A stretch of 35,009 nucleotides of DNA. It comes from a bacterium (lineage in GTDB: Bacteria; Vulcanimicrobiota; Vulcanimicrobiia; Vulcanimicrobiales; Vulcanimicrobiaceae). The notes under the pieces are model-generated. The model was not told where the DNA came from, did no database searches, and worked only from the letters and a program-made list of their open reading frames with translations. The stretch covers positions 1-35,009 of the forward strand of contig JAJYRH010000021.1 of assembly GCA_021794205.1 (NCBI GenBank). Reading direction: 5' to 3'. A program made the position numbers and the translations under genes. Positions 16,393 through 24,627 of this stretch are shown piece by piece. Numbering within the stretch: the first letter of the stretch is position 1; each line of letters opens with the position of its first letter.

Positions 16393-19300
16393 AGCCGTTG
16401 ACCGGAATCGGCCGCCTCGCGCGATATTTTCTCACCTCGAAACTCACGCCGACGATCGTCATCGCCATTTCGGTGTGGGGAATCTTTGCGATTTTGCAGA
16501 CGCCGCGGCAAGAGAACCCCGAGATTACGATGCCTGCGGCGACGATCTTCACGCAGTACTCCGGCGGTTCGGCGCGCGAAGTCGAACGGCTCGTCACCGA
16601 GCGCGGCGAGCGAGTTTTGCAAGAAGTTCCCGGCATCAGCCATATCTATGCGACCACGACGCAAGACTACTCGATGCTGACCGTGCTCTTTCACGTCGGC
16701 GAGAGTCCGAGTAAATCGTTCGTCGCCCTCTACGACCAGGTCAACGCGCATCTCGGAGATCTTCCGCCGGGCGCCTCGCACCCGGTCATTACGCCGCTCT
16801 CCGTCGATGACGTTCCGATCGTCGTGCTCGACCTTCACGGCAAACGGTACAATCGCGGCGAACTCTATCAGGCCGCACAACGGCTGATCTCCGAGGTTCG
16901 CGCGATTCCCGGCGTCTCGACCGTGCAAACGTTCGGCGGGCGCGCGCAGGTCGTCAACGTCCGCCTCAATCCCGTCAAGCTCGCCGCCTACGGTGTCTCG
17001 GCGGGACAGATCGCGGCCGCTCTCGGTGCGAGTAACGCCACGCAAGCCGTCGGCGCGCTCCATAGCGACGGGGAGAGCCTCTCGCTACGCGCGGGCGACG
17101 CACTCACCTCGCTCGATGCCGTACGCAATCAGATCGTAAACGTCAGTAACGGGCAGCCGGTCCGGCTCGGCGATCTCGCCACCGTCGAACGCGGGCTCGC
17201 GCCGCGCGAGAACGCAACCGGCTTCGGCTATGGCGCGGGTAGCAAAAATGCCGAGCGCGGCCTCCAGGCGTCGGTGAGTATCGCGATTGCGAAGAAGGCC
17301 GGGACCAACGCGGTCACCGTCGCCGACCGAATTCTCGCCCGCGTGAAGGGCATCACCCTGCCGCCGGGCATGACGCTCGACGTCACGCGCAACGACGGCA
17401 ATAAGGCGAACCTCGCCGTCAACGAGCTCATTCAACGGTTGCTCGAAGCGATCGTCATCGTGGTCGCGCTCCTTTTCGTCCTCGGCTGGCGCGAGGCGCT
17501 CGTCGTTGCGACCGCAATTCCGTTGACGCTCTTCGTCACGTTGGGGATCGGAATGATCGACGGACAATCGATCAACCGCATCACGCTCTTTGCCTTGATC
17601 TTGTCGCTCGGTCTCCTCGTCGATCAAGCGATCGTCATCGTCGAAAATATTCATCGACACTATCACGTCGTCAATCCCCATCGCTCCAAAGCCGAGGCGA
17701 CGGTTCTCGCCGTCGAAGAGATCGGCAACCCGACGACCCTCGCGACGATTACGGTGGTGCTCTCCTTCCTGCCGATGCTTTTCGTCACCGGCATGATGGG
17801 GCCGTACATGCGCCCGATTCCGTTAAACGTGCCCATAGCGATGATCGCGTCGTTGTTGATCGCTTTTACGATCACGCCATGGGCGACCTACGCATTACTT
17901 CGTAACCAAAAGTCGAAGGCCGCACACGGAACGCCGAAGTGGATCCTTCCCTTTCGCAACGCGCTCGAGAAAATGCTCGCCAACCGCAAACTCGGACGAC
18001 GCTTCCTAGCGATCCTCGCGCTCGCGCTCGTGCTAGCGGCGATGTTGCCGGTGCTCAAACTGGTGAAGTTCCGGATGCTCCCCGATGCCAACGAAACCTC
18101 GTTCCTCGTCGCAATCGATGCCCCGCCATCGAGTTCGATCGCACGTACCGAGAGCATCGCCGCGGCGGTCGGCAGCAAACTCGCAACCTACCCGCAGATT
18201 CGCTCCTACCAAACCTTCGTCGGCACGAGTGCCGTTCCCGATCTCGCAGCGCTCTTTCAGGGCACCGTCTTTCGCAACGCCCCGAACCAGGCGGAGATTC
18301 ACGTGACGCTGCTTCCGAAGGATCGCCGTTCGATCGAATCTGCTCCCTTCGTGGCGGAGATTCGCCCGGCGTTAGCGGCGGTGGCAACCGCACGCGGCGC
18401 CTCGTTGCGCATCCTGCAAGTACCGCCCGGACCGCCGGTGCGCGATACGATCCTTGCGAAAATATACGGTCCCGATCCCGAGGTACGGAGAGCGATTGCG
18501 GCACGCGTCGTCTCGATGATGCAACGCGAACGGGGAGTCGTCGATATCGATTCCAGCTTTAAGGAGCTTCCGGCCTCGTTGAATCTCCGCGTCGATCCCA
18601 CCGAGGCGGCGCTAGCCGGCGTCTCGGTTACCGACGCCATTCAAACGCTCGCCATGGAGATTCACGGAGCGCCGGTCTCGACCTTACACGTTTCCGACCA
18701 AGCGCGTCCGGTCTCGATCTTCCTTCGACTCGAACGCGCGTATCGCGGCGACCCGGCGGCGCTGGAGTCGCTCACGCTTCCCTCGCGCGCCGGCATGCAG
18801 GTGCCGTTGAGTGCGGTCGTGAGCGCGCGCGCCGGCAACGTCGAACGCCCGCTCTATCGCGACGACTTTCGGAACGTCTCCTACGTTGGAGCGGACATGG
18901 CGGGGCGCAGCTCCACCTATGCGGTGATCGATATGGAGCTCGCGCTCATGCGCCATCCGCTCCCCGCCGGTTATTCGATCTCGTGGGGCGGCGAGTGGAG
19001 CCTCACCAATCGCGTCTTCGCAGATCTCGGGCGCGCGATGCTGCTGGCGTTCATTTTGATCTACTTCTTGCTGGTCGCGCGCTTCCGCTCGTTCATGATT
19101 CCGCTCGTGGTCCTCGCGGCGGTTCCGCTCGCGGTGATCGGCGTCTTACCGGGCTTCGCGTTGCTCGCTCCATTCGGCATCTACTTCTCGGCAACCGCGA
19201 TGATCGGATTGATCGCACTCATCGGCATCGTCGTTCGAAACTCGATCATCCTCCTCGATTTCATCGAATCGAAACTGAAGGAGGGCATTCCGTTGAACGA

Positions 19301-19826
19301 AGCCTTGGTCGAGGCGACGACGGCGCGTACGCGGCCGATCTTCCTCACCGCGGCGGCGGGGGTTCTCTCTTCGATCGTCATCGCCGCCGACCCGGTGTGG
19401 AGCGGATTGGCGTGGGCGCTGGTCTTCGGCATGACCATGTCGGCGGTGCTCTCGGTGCTGGCGATTCCACTGCTCTACGGATTGATCGCCGAGGGTCGGA
19501 CGCGCACCGTCGAACAACTCCCGGCGCCGGGGATCGAAGCCGAGCGCGTTCGCAGTATCGTGAACTTCCCCGAACTCGACTGCATCGAACTCGAAACCAC
19601 GGCGTTGCCCCGTCTGCTCGAAGGCGAGAGCGTCGATCTCGATATGGAGATCTTCCGCGGCGAGGGCGATGCCCGCGATGCGGTCGCAGATCTCAGCGGC
19701 CCGTACCGCGTCGAGAAAGCGCGGATCGAACTACAGAGCGCGTACGGCGCCATTACCTCCACCCAACACCTCACGTTGCGTTCTCTCGAAAACGCTCCCT
19801 CATGGAAAGACCTCGATCGTGAATAA
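16389..19826 (+). CDS. RND-family efflux pump permease with C-terminal extension
   Basis: A 1145-residue proton-driven pump of the AcrB/HAE type. It has an N-terminal helix (about 20-38), a large periplasmic region (SGGSAREVERLVT, RAIPGVSTVQTFGGRAQVV), a helix bundle (about 345-510), a second periplasmic loop and a second bundle (about 900-1035). In the proton-relay helix the usual L-V-D-D-A is LVDQAIVIVEN: the first aspartate is kept and the second is glutamine. About 109 residues (1037-1145) follow the last helix: a hydrophilic tail, longer than in typical ~1030-residue relatives, with no motif I recognise. Substrates are unknown; placement under a CstR-like repressor suggests a thiol, metal or reactive-sulfur-linked cargo, which is inference. 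Confidence 0.92.
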   Translation: MKPLTGIGRLARYFLTSKLTPTIVIAISVWGIFAILQTPRQENPEITMPAATIFTQYSGGSAREVERLVTERGERVLQEVPGISHIYATTTQDYSMLTVLFHVGESPSKSFVALYDQVNAHLGDLPPGASHPVITPLSVDDVPIVVLDLHGKRYNRGELYQAAQRLISEVRAIPGVSTVQTFGGRAQVVNVRLNPVKLAAYGVSAGQIAAALGASNATQAVGALHSDGESLSLRAGDALTSLDAVRNQIVNVSNGQPVRLGDLATVERGLAPRENATGFGYGAGSKNAERGLQASVSIAIAKKAGTNAVTVADRILARVKGITLPPGMTLDVTRNDGNKANLAVNELIQRLLEAIVIVVALLFVLGWREALVVATAIPLTLFVTLGIGMIDGQSINRITLFALILSLGLLVDQAIVIVENIHRHYHVVNPHRSKAEATVLAVEEIGNPTTLATITVVLSFLPMLFVTGMMGPYMRPIPLNVPIAMIASLLIAFTITPWATYALLRNQKSKAAHGTPKWILPFRNALEKMLANRKLGRRFLAILALALVLAAMLPVLKLVKFRMLPDANETSFLVAIDAPPSSSIARTESIAAAVGSKLATYPQIRSYQTFVGTSAVPDLAALFQGTVFRNAPNQAEIHVTLLPKDRRSIESAPFVAEIRPALAAVATARGASLRILQVPPGPPVRDTILAKIYGPDPEVRRAIAARVVSMMQRERGVVDIDSSFKELPASLNLRVDPTEAALAGVSVTDAIQTLAMEIHGAPVSTLHVSDQARPVSIFLRLERAYRGDPAALESLTLPSRAGMQVPLSAVVSARAGNVERPLYRDDFRNVSYVGADMAGRSSTYAVIDMELALMRHPLPAGYSISWGGEWSLTNRVFADLGRAMLLAFILIYFLLVARFRSFMIPLVVLAAVPLAVIGVLPGFALLAPFGIYFSATAMIGLIALIGIVVRNSIILLDFIESKLKEGIPLNEALVEATTARTRPIFLTAAAGVLSSIVIAADPVWSGLAWALVFGMTMSAVLSVLAIPLLYGLIAEGRTRTVEQLPAPGIEAERVRSIVNFPELDCIELETTALPRLLEGESVDLDMEIFRGEGDARDAVADLSGPYRVEKARIELQSAYGAITSTQHLTLRSLENAPSWKDLDRE

Positions 19827-21126
19827 ATCGCTCGTTCTCGCACTCGCACTCTCGTTGAGCTTCGGCGGCGCGCTTCGCGCCGCCACGCCGACGCCCGCAG
19901 CGAGCCCGCAACCCCTCGCGCTCGCCGACGCGATCCATATCGCCCTCCAACGCAACACGTCGTATCGAAGTGCGGCGGTCGGAGTCGAGGCCGCTCGGGC
20001 GCAACTCGGCGAGGCGGAAGCTCCCCTGCTTCCGGGGCTCGCGCTCCAAGACTCCTACCAAAGCGTCAGTACCGTTGCAAAACTCAGCACGCCGATCGGA
20101 GCGCTTCCGTTCAGCGCCGTCAACGCGACGAACAGCCCGATTCTCGCGATGCAATACACGCTCTTCGACGGCGGCATTCGCAACGCTCACGTCGGGCAAG
20201 CCGCAGCCGGGCTCTCCGCGGCGGAATCCCAACTCGTGCAGGCACGCGGCGCGACCATCGCCGCGGTCTCGCAAGCCTACTTCGGCGTCGTCACCGCACA
20301 ACGCATGGATGCGGTCGCGCAACGGGCGGTGCAGGTTGCGGCGCAACACGAACGGGAGGCGAGACTCTACCTTCAAAACGGAACGATCCCACGCGCGGAT
20401 TTGCTACGCGCGCAATCCGAGGTCGCCGACCAGAGAGTGCGCGCCATCGGTGCCGCGGGCGCGGTGAAACTCGCCGAGAACCAACTCGATATGGTGCTCG
20501 GCGTGCCGTTGACCAACCGCTACCGGCTCACCGAACCGCTGGGAACGACCGCGCCCGCGTTCGATCTCGCGAACCTCTTGCAGACCGCACTCGCGCAACG
20601 CGGCGATCTCGCCGCCGCGCGCGCCGCAGTTCGAGCGGCGAGAAAGGGCATCCTCGCCGCAAAGGCATCGCGCGTCCCGCAAATAAATGCGGTCGTCTCC
20701 GATGGGAATACGCAACCGGCGGTCGTCGGCGGATACCACAACCAATTCGCCATCGGCCTCACCGCCGTGTGGACGCTCTTCGACAACGGCTATTCGAGAA
20801 ACGGAATCGCCCTCGCCGAAGCGGGACTTAAGCAAGCGCAATTCGGCGTGACGCAGCTGCAGGACGGCGTCGAACTTCAGGTGCGCCAAGCATATCTCCG
20901 CGAGGAGATCGCGGCCTCGCAAGTTGAGGCGGCGAAAAAACTCGTCGCGCTCAGCGATGAAACGCTCCGGCTCGCCGAGGTACGCTATCGCGGCGGCGTC
21001 GGAACCGAACTCGAACTCGAGGATGCCGATCTCGGGGATCGCGCCGCACGCGAGACGCTCGCTCGGGCTGAAGGCGACCTCCGGGTTGCCATCGTCGAAC
21101 TGCGATTTAACGCGGGGCTTCTGTAG
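19819..21126 (+). CDS. TolC-family outer-membrane efflux protein
   Basis: A 435-residue exported channel protein. Residues 1-22 are a signal peptide (VNKSLVLALALSLSFGGALRAA). Two homologous outer-membrane-efflux repeats follow, each starting with a helix like LALADAIHIALQRNTSY or FDLANLLQTALAQRGDL, with beta-strand pieces (MQYTLFDGG, LTAVWTLFDNG) and long coiled-coil helices. It would form a trimer docking on the adaptor and pump encoded just upstream. The GTG start overlaps the pump gene by 8 bp. It is the last gene of the DUF2892-RND operon; a TTGACA promoter for the next gene starts 7 bp after the stop. Confidence 0.92.
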   Translation: MNKSLVLALALSLSFGGALRAATPTPAASPQPLALADAIHIALQRNTSYRSAAVGVEAARAQLGEAEAPLLPGLALQDSYQSVSTVAKLSTPIGALPFSAVNATNSPILAMQYTLFDGGIRNAHVGQAAAGLSAAESQLVQARGATIAAVSQAYFGVVTAQRMDAVAQRAVQVAAQHEREARLYLQNGTIPRADLLRAQSEVADQRVRAIGAAGAVKLAENQLDMVLGVPLTNRYRLTEPLGTTAPAFDLANLLQTALAQRGDLAAARAAVRAARKGILAAKASRVPQINAVVSDGNTQPAVVGGYHNQFAIGLTAVWTLFDNGYSRNGIALAEAGLKQAQFGVTQLQDGVELQVRQAYLREEIAASQVEAAKKLVALSDETLRLAEVRYRGGVGTELELEDADLGDRAARETLARAEGDLRVAIVELRFNAGLL

Positions 21127-21133
21127 AAGGCGC

Positions 21134-21162
21134 TTGACAAGGCGCGGCCGCCGTGCGACATA
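21134..21162 (+). promoter_or_regulatory. Predicted promoter of the DUF2249-Crp gene
   Basis: TTGACA (21134-21139), a perfect -35 consensus, is followed after 17 bases by the weaker GACATA (21157-21162). The start codon at 21171 lies 8 bases further on, so the 5' leader would be very short. This makes the regulator transcriptionally separable from the RND operon. Confidence 0.5.
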
Positions 21163-21170
21163 CGAAGGCG

Positions 21171-22130
21171 ATGTTCGATGATGAAATCGCCTTCGAGGTG
21201 GACGTGCGGATCCTGCCGACCTGGCGGCGGCACGCGCGCATCGTCGCATCGTTCGACGCCCTCGCGATCGGCGAGGCGATGCGCATCGTCAGCGATCACG
21301 AGCCGCGCCCGCTCAAGAGCGATTTCGAACGGTTGCGGCCGGGACAGTTCGTCTGGTTGCAGAGCATGCTCGGCAACGACACGTGGGAGGTTCTGCTGCG
21401 GCGCATCGGTGAATCGCCGGTCGAGACGCTCGCGGATCTTCTCGCGCGCAGCGCGATTTTTTCGACGGCGAAGGCCACCACGATCGAGGCTCTCGAACGC
21501 GCGGCGACGCAACGCGAGGTCGCGCGCAACGAATCGCTCTGCGAGCAAGGAACGCCGTGGCCGTACCTCGGGCTCGTCCTACGCGGCGGCCTTCGCGCGA
21601 TCGTCACCTCGCCGCTCGGCCGAGAGCACGCGCTCTACGACGTTCTCTCCGGTGAATCGTTCGGCATTCTCGATACGATCGACGGCGGCGTCGCTTCGGC
21701 GCGCCTGATCGGCATCACCGAGAGCACGCGGGTAGCGATCTTCCCTCGCTCGGTCGTCCGCTCGATTCTCCAGGACGACATGCGCGTCGCGCGCGCGATC
21801 AACGCACAACTCGCACAACGGCTACGAATGGTGATCGACCGCTTCACCGCGCAAACGTCCTTACCAACGATCGGGCGCGTCGCCGGCGCGCTGCTGCCCT
21901 ACGCTTCTCCCGACGCGGGGCTTTCGAAGGCTTTACCGAGCCTCGAAGGCATGACCCAAGGCGATCTCGCCGTCGCGGCGGGCACGGTCAAAGAGGTCGT
22001 CAATCGTACGCTCGCCGAGCTCGAGGCGGGCGGAGCGATCGAGCGCGTTGCTGGGCGCATCGTCCGCCTCAACCGCGAGAGCTTAACTCAGATCGTGAAC
22101 AATGCGTTCCCAGGTGAGGCCGTCGGCTAA
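21171..22130 (+). CDS. DUF2249 domain fused to Crp/Fnr-family transcription regulator
   Basis: A 319-residue protein. Residues 8-80 match DUF2249 (VDVRILPTWRRHARIVASFDAL, SDHEPRPLKSDFE, then a tryptophan-containing strand). Residues about 95-205 are a cyclic-nucleotide-binding beta-roll (GLVLRGGLRAIVTSPLGREHALYDVLSGESFG). Residues about 258-300 are the winged helix (MTQGDLAVAAGTVKEVVNRTLAELEAGGAI). The usual cAMP-binding arginine/glutamate pattern is not evident, and no N-terminal Fnr cysteine cluster is present, so the signal may enter through DUF2249. DUF2249 proteins are frequent near denitrification and NO-related genes. I chose ATG 21171, with GAAGG just upstream; GTG 21153 is possible but lies inside the predicted promoter. 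Its stop overlaps the convergent NOR-like operon by 4 bp. Confidence 0.85.
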   Translation: MFDDEIAFEVDVRILPTWRRHARIVASFDALAIGEAMRIVSDHEPRPLKSDFERLRPGQFVWLQSMLGNDTWEVLLRRIGESPVETLADLLARSAIFSTAKATTIEALERAATQREVARNESLCEQGTPWPYLGLVLRGGLRAIVTSPLGREHALYDVLSGESFGILDTIDGGVASARLIGITESTRVAIFPRSVVRSILQDDMRVARAINAQLAQRLRMVIDRFTAQTSLPTIGRVAGALLPYASPDAGLSKALPSLEGMTQGDLAVAAGTVKEVVNRTLAELEAGGAIERVAGRIVRLNRESLTQIVNNAFPGEAVG

Positions 22131-22573
22131 CCGCCGTTTCCGAAGGATACGCCGAAACCGCGCGCCGCGGCGACGGCCATGAAGACCATCGCGCCGCCGA
22201 CGATCCAACCGAGCCCCGCCGCATAGTTCTCCGCGGAAGCGGTGGTGATATACGCAAGTGCGATCAAGAGCAGATGTTCGAGAACGTGTCCCGAGGGATG
22301 TAACTCGAAATAGTTGTACGCCGAGGGCCACATCGCGAACATCGCCACCATCGGCGCGAGCAGCGCCGGCACGAGCCAGAACGCACTCCCGCCTTGCGAA
22401 CCGCGCGCGCGCGCGGTGACGAAAATGCCGCCGAGCGCGCCGCCCGCGAGCAGCCCCGCGTGCAGCAGATGATGCTGCCAGATCGGGAGTTCGGCGTGAC
22501 GGTCGAGGAACGGCACCATCGCGGCGACGAGCGTAACCGCGAGAACGCCGAGACCGAACGCTCGCGGCTTCAC
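22127..22573 (-). CDS. Histidine-bearing membrane protein, third gene of the heme-copper operon
   Basis: A 148-residue protein with four predicted helices and several histidines at helix ends (PIWQHHLLHAG about 31-41, ELHPSGHVLEHLLL about 90-103). I do not recognise the family with certainty. The histidine pattern resembles small accessory or assembly proteins (DUF1404- or CtaG-like) of heme-copper enzymes. ATG at 22573 overlaps the subunit I stop by 4 bp, so it is co-translated with the oxidoreductase. A structural third subunit, a quinol/heme-binding subunit or a copper-insertion factor are all possible. Confidence 0.6.
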   Translation of the reverse strand: MKPRAFGLGVLAVTLVAAMVPFLDRHAELPIWQHHLLHAGLLAGGALGGIFVTARARGSQGGSAFWLVPALLAPMVAMFAMWPSAYNYFELHPSGHVLEHLLLIALAYITTASAENYAAGLGWIVGGAMVFMAVAAARGFGVSFGNGG

Positions 22574-24003
22574 ACCGCCGCTCCCACCGCTCGCATACGC
22601 GCGAGACGTATGCCTTCAACGAGCGCCGCGAGAACCCCGACCAGAATCAGAAGGGTGCCGACCGTCGCGATCCCCGCCCAGAACGGACCCGGCGCTGGTT
22701 CGACCGCATAACGGCGCGGGACGCCCGCGGCACCGGCGACGTAAAACGAGATCAAGAAGAGCGCGCCGCCACCGAAGATGCCGAGACCGACGATCCACCG
22801 TACGAGCGCGTTCGAAGCGGCTTCCGCACGCTGCTCCAACGAGACGAAGACCCAACCGAGAATGAAGAGGAAGACGCCTTCGAGGAGATAGGTGTGGAAG
22901 TGCGCCGGCACCCAGAGCGTGTTATGCAAATCGACGTTGAAGGGAATCGTCGCATCGAGAATCGCCGCGCTCCCCCCGACGATCCATCCGACCATCCCGG
23001 CAAAAAAGAACATCGACCCCAACGTCCATTTCATGCCGGAGCGATGGATGAGCATGAGCCCGCCGAAGACCGTCACGACGACCACCGGAACGGCAGCGAG
23101 ATACGAACTGATCTCGCCGATATATTGCACCGCCGGCCACTGAACGAAGTCCATGTAGAGATGGTGGAAATACGCAATGATGACGAATACCAACGTCCCC
23201 CACCACGCCACGACGAGCGGGATCGACGAGTGGTAGGCTCGTTTGGTGCAAATCGGTAACGCGACGTAGATGCCCGCGACCGCCATATACATGGTGAGAT
23301 TGGCGAACGTGTGGCCGAACTGATAGGTGAGGTTTTTCGCCCAGAGCGGATCGATGACGACGTGCGGATCGAGCCAATGGGCGATCATGGCGATTCCGAC
23401 CAAGAGCCCCGAGGCACCGCCGATGAGTCCGTCGATCGAGACGACGGTCGCCGCGAGCATCTGCGGGCTCGGCGGGTGTTTCCCCGCGGCCTCGAATGCC
23501 TTGCGCCCGAAGACGTAATCGAGCCCGAGCGCCGACCCCAATCCACCGGAGCTGCGCAAGATCGCGCCGAGAATTTGCGCGCAGATCAGCATGAAGCCGA
23601 GCATGACCGCGGCGACGCCGAGCAACCACGCTCCGGTCGCCCACGAGGGCCAGGTGGTTCCCACGAAGGGAAGCGGATAGAGCATCGTCCAGAGCGCGCC
23701 GTAGTGTCCGAAAACGACGCTGACGATCACCACCACGACGCCGATCGCGAAAAATGCGAACGCGAGCATCGCGACGCGCTCGTCGAGGTGGATTTCGCGA
23801 TCGACCAGATACCAGAGCAGGCCGAGGCCGGCGATCGCCATCGCGGTGATCATGCCGACGCCGTGAAGGCTCAACAACGAGTAGAACGTTCCCGTATCGA
23901 TCGGTATCCAGCCGGCCTGCGAGGCGCGCAAGCCGATACCGACGAGCAACATCAGTCCGAAAATCGTGAGCCCGGCCACGATATAGGTCCACATAATTTT
24001 CAT
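22570..24003 (-). CDS. Heme-copper oxidoreductase subunit I lacking the active-site Tyr (probable CuA-type NO reductase)
   Basis: A 477-residue, 12-helix catalytic subunit. The histidine ligands are all present: H47 (SLHGVG) and H370 for the low-spin heme; H231, H280 and H281 (YFHHLY) for CuB; H368 (VPAHFHTYL) for the high-spin heme. In oxygen reductases the first CuB histidine begins H-x-x-x-Y, and that tyrosine is cross-linked to it. Here the sequence is GHTFAN, with N235 in the tyrosine position. No alternative tyrosine is obvious nearby. Tyrosine-free members of this superfamily are nitric oxide reductases. With a CuA subunit beside it, this fits the CuA-type NORs (qCuANOR/bNOR, sNOR or eNOR groups); which one needs a tree. 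It overlaps its neighbours by 4 bp on both sides. Confidence 0.8.
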   Translation of the reverse strand: MKIMWTYIVAGLTIFGLMLLVGIGLRASQAGWIPIDTGTFYSLLSLHGVGMITAMAIAGLGLLWYLVDREIHLDERVAMLAFAFFAIGVVVVIVSVVFGHYGALWTMLYPLPFVGTTWPSWATGAWLLGVAAVMLGFMLICAQILGAILRSSGGLGSALGLDYVFGRKAFEAAGKHPPSPQMLAATVVSIDGLIGGASGLLVGIAMIAHWLDPHVVIDPLWAKNLTYQFGHTFANLTMYMAVAGIYVALPICTKRAYHSSIPLVVAWWGTLVFVIIAYFHHLYMDFVQWPAVQYIGEISSYLAAVPVVVVTVFGGLMLIHRSGMKWTLGSMFFFAGMVGWIVGGSAAILDATIPFNVDLHNTLWVPAHFHTYLLEGVFLFILGWVFVSLEQRAEAASNALVRWIVGLGIFGGGALFLISFYVAGAAGVPRRYAVEPAPGPFWAGIATVGTLLILVGVLAALVEGIRLARMRAVGAAV

Positions 24004-24518
24004 CGTACGTCAAAGCCTCCATGCATATAGGCGTGGCCGATTCCGCAAAACTCGAGACATCTCACGACGTAATGGCCTTTTACGTGAAATTCGATCGGAA
24101 GGTGATTGATGTAATCGGGCATCGCTTGAACTTGCGCGAAGAGCGTACCGTCGGGAGCGTAGATGCCGAAGCCGTGATTCACATCTTGCGACGTAACGTC
24201 GAAGACGAGCGGTACGTCGACCGGTAGAACGGAGGGCATGACGAATGCGTACTGCGCCGCCGTCACCCGAACGTGCCGCGCTCCCACCGACGCTCGTGCC
24301 CACGGATACGGAAAGAACGGCACCGTGAGCGCGAACGCGATCGCCGCAACGACGAGAACGAGCCCGAGCCAGAGCTTGCGGATGCGATACCCGGCGTCGT
24401 TCACGACGCTCTGGGGTAATGGCTTCTTCGCCCCATAGAGCGCGACGAACAGCATCGCCGCTATCGCGATCGCCGCTACGACGAGAAAGATCTTCAAAAC
24501 CAAGAGACCGTCGCCCAT
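24000..24518 (-). CDS. Heme-copper oxidoreductase subunit II with CuA site
   Basis: A 172-residue protein with two N-terminal helices (about 5-29 and 49-69) and a periplasmic cupredoxin domain. The CuA ligands are complete: H115 (DVNHGF), then C154-x-E156-x-C158-x-x-x-H162-x-x-M165. It accepts electrons from a soluble or membrane donor and passes them to subunit I. AAGGAGG lies about 7 bases before the ATG at 24518. It is first in the operon; ATGA overlap with subunit I. Its short C-terminus lacks any fused cytochrome c domain. Confidence 0.88.
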   Translation of the reverse strand: MGDGLLVLKIFLVVAAIAIAAMLFVALYGAKKPLPQSVVNDAGYRIRKLWLGLVLVVAAIAFALTVPFFPYPWARASVGARHVRVTAAQYAFVMPSVLPVDVPLVFDVTSQDVNHGFGIYAPDGTLFAQVQAMPDYINHLPIEFHVKGHYVVRCLEFCGIGHAYMHGGFDVR

Positions 24519-24537
24519 GCATGACCCTCCTTCGAGC

Positions 24538-24578
24538 ATTCTACACCCAGCTCGCCCCGAGGGAATGACGGGGGTCAA
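24538..24578 (-). promoter_or_regulatory. NOR-operon promoter with Crp/Fnr-like dyad at about -41
   Basis: On the minus strand TAGAAT (24543-24538) is a good -10, 20 bases from the subunit II ATG, with no consensus -35. Upstream, ATGAC-GGGG-GTCAA (24565-24578) is an inverted repeat with the N4 spacing of Fnr/Dnr sites (TTGAT-N4-ATCAA type). Its centre, about 24571.5, lies roughly 41 bases before the expected start site near 24530. That is the class II activator position, and it agrees with the missing -35. An overlapping larger dyad (GGGGGT...ACCCCC, 24570-24597) could be a second site serving the divergent rhodanese operon. Confidence 0.55.
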
Positions 24579-24627
24579 TGACACGCGAATCACCCCCGGT
24601 AGCAAGCGATAACGAAAGGAAGCACAC

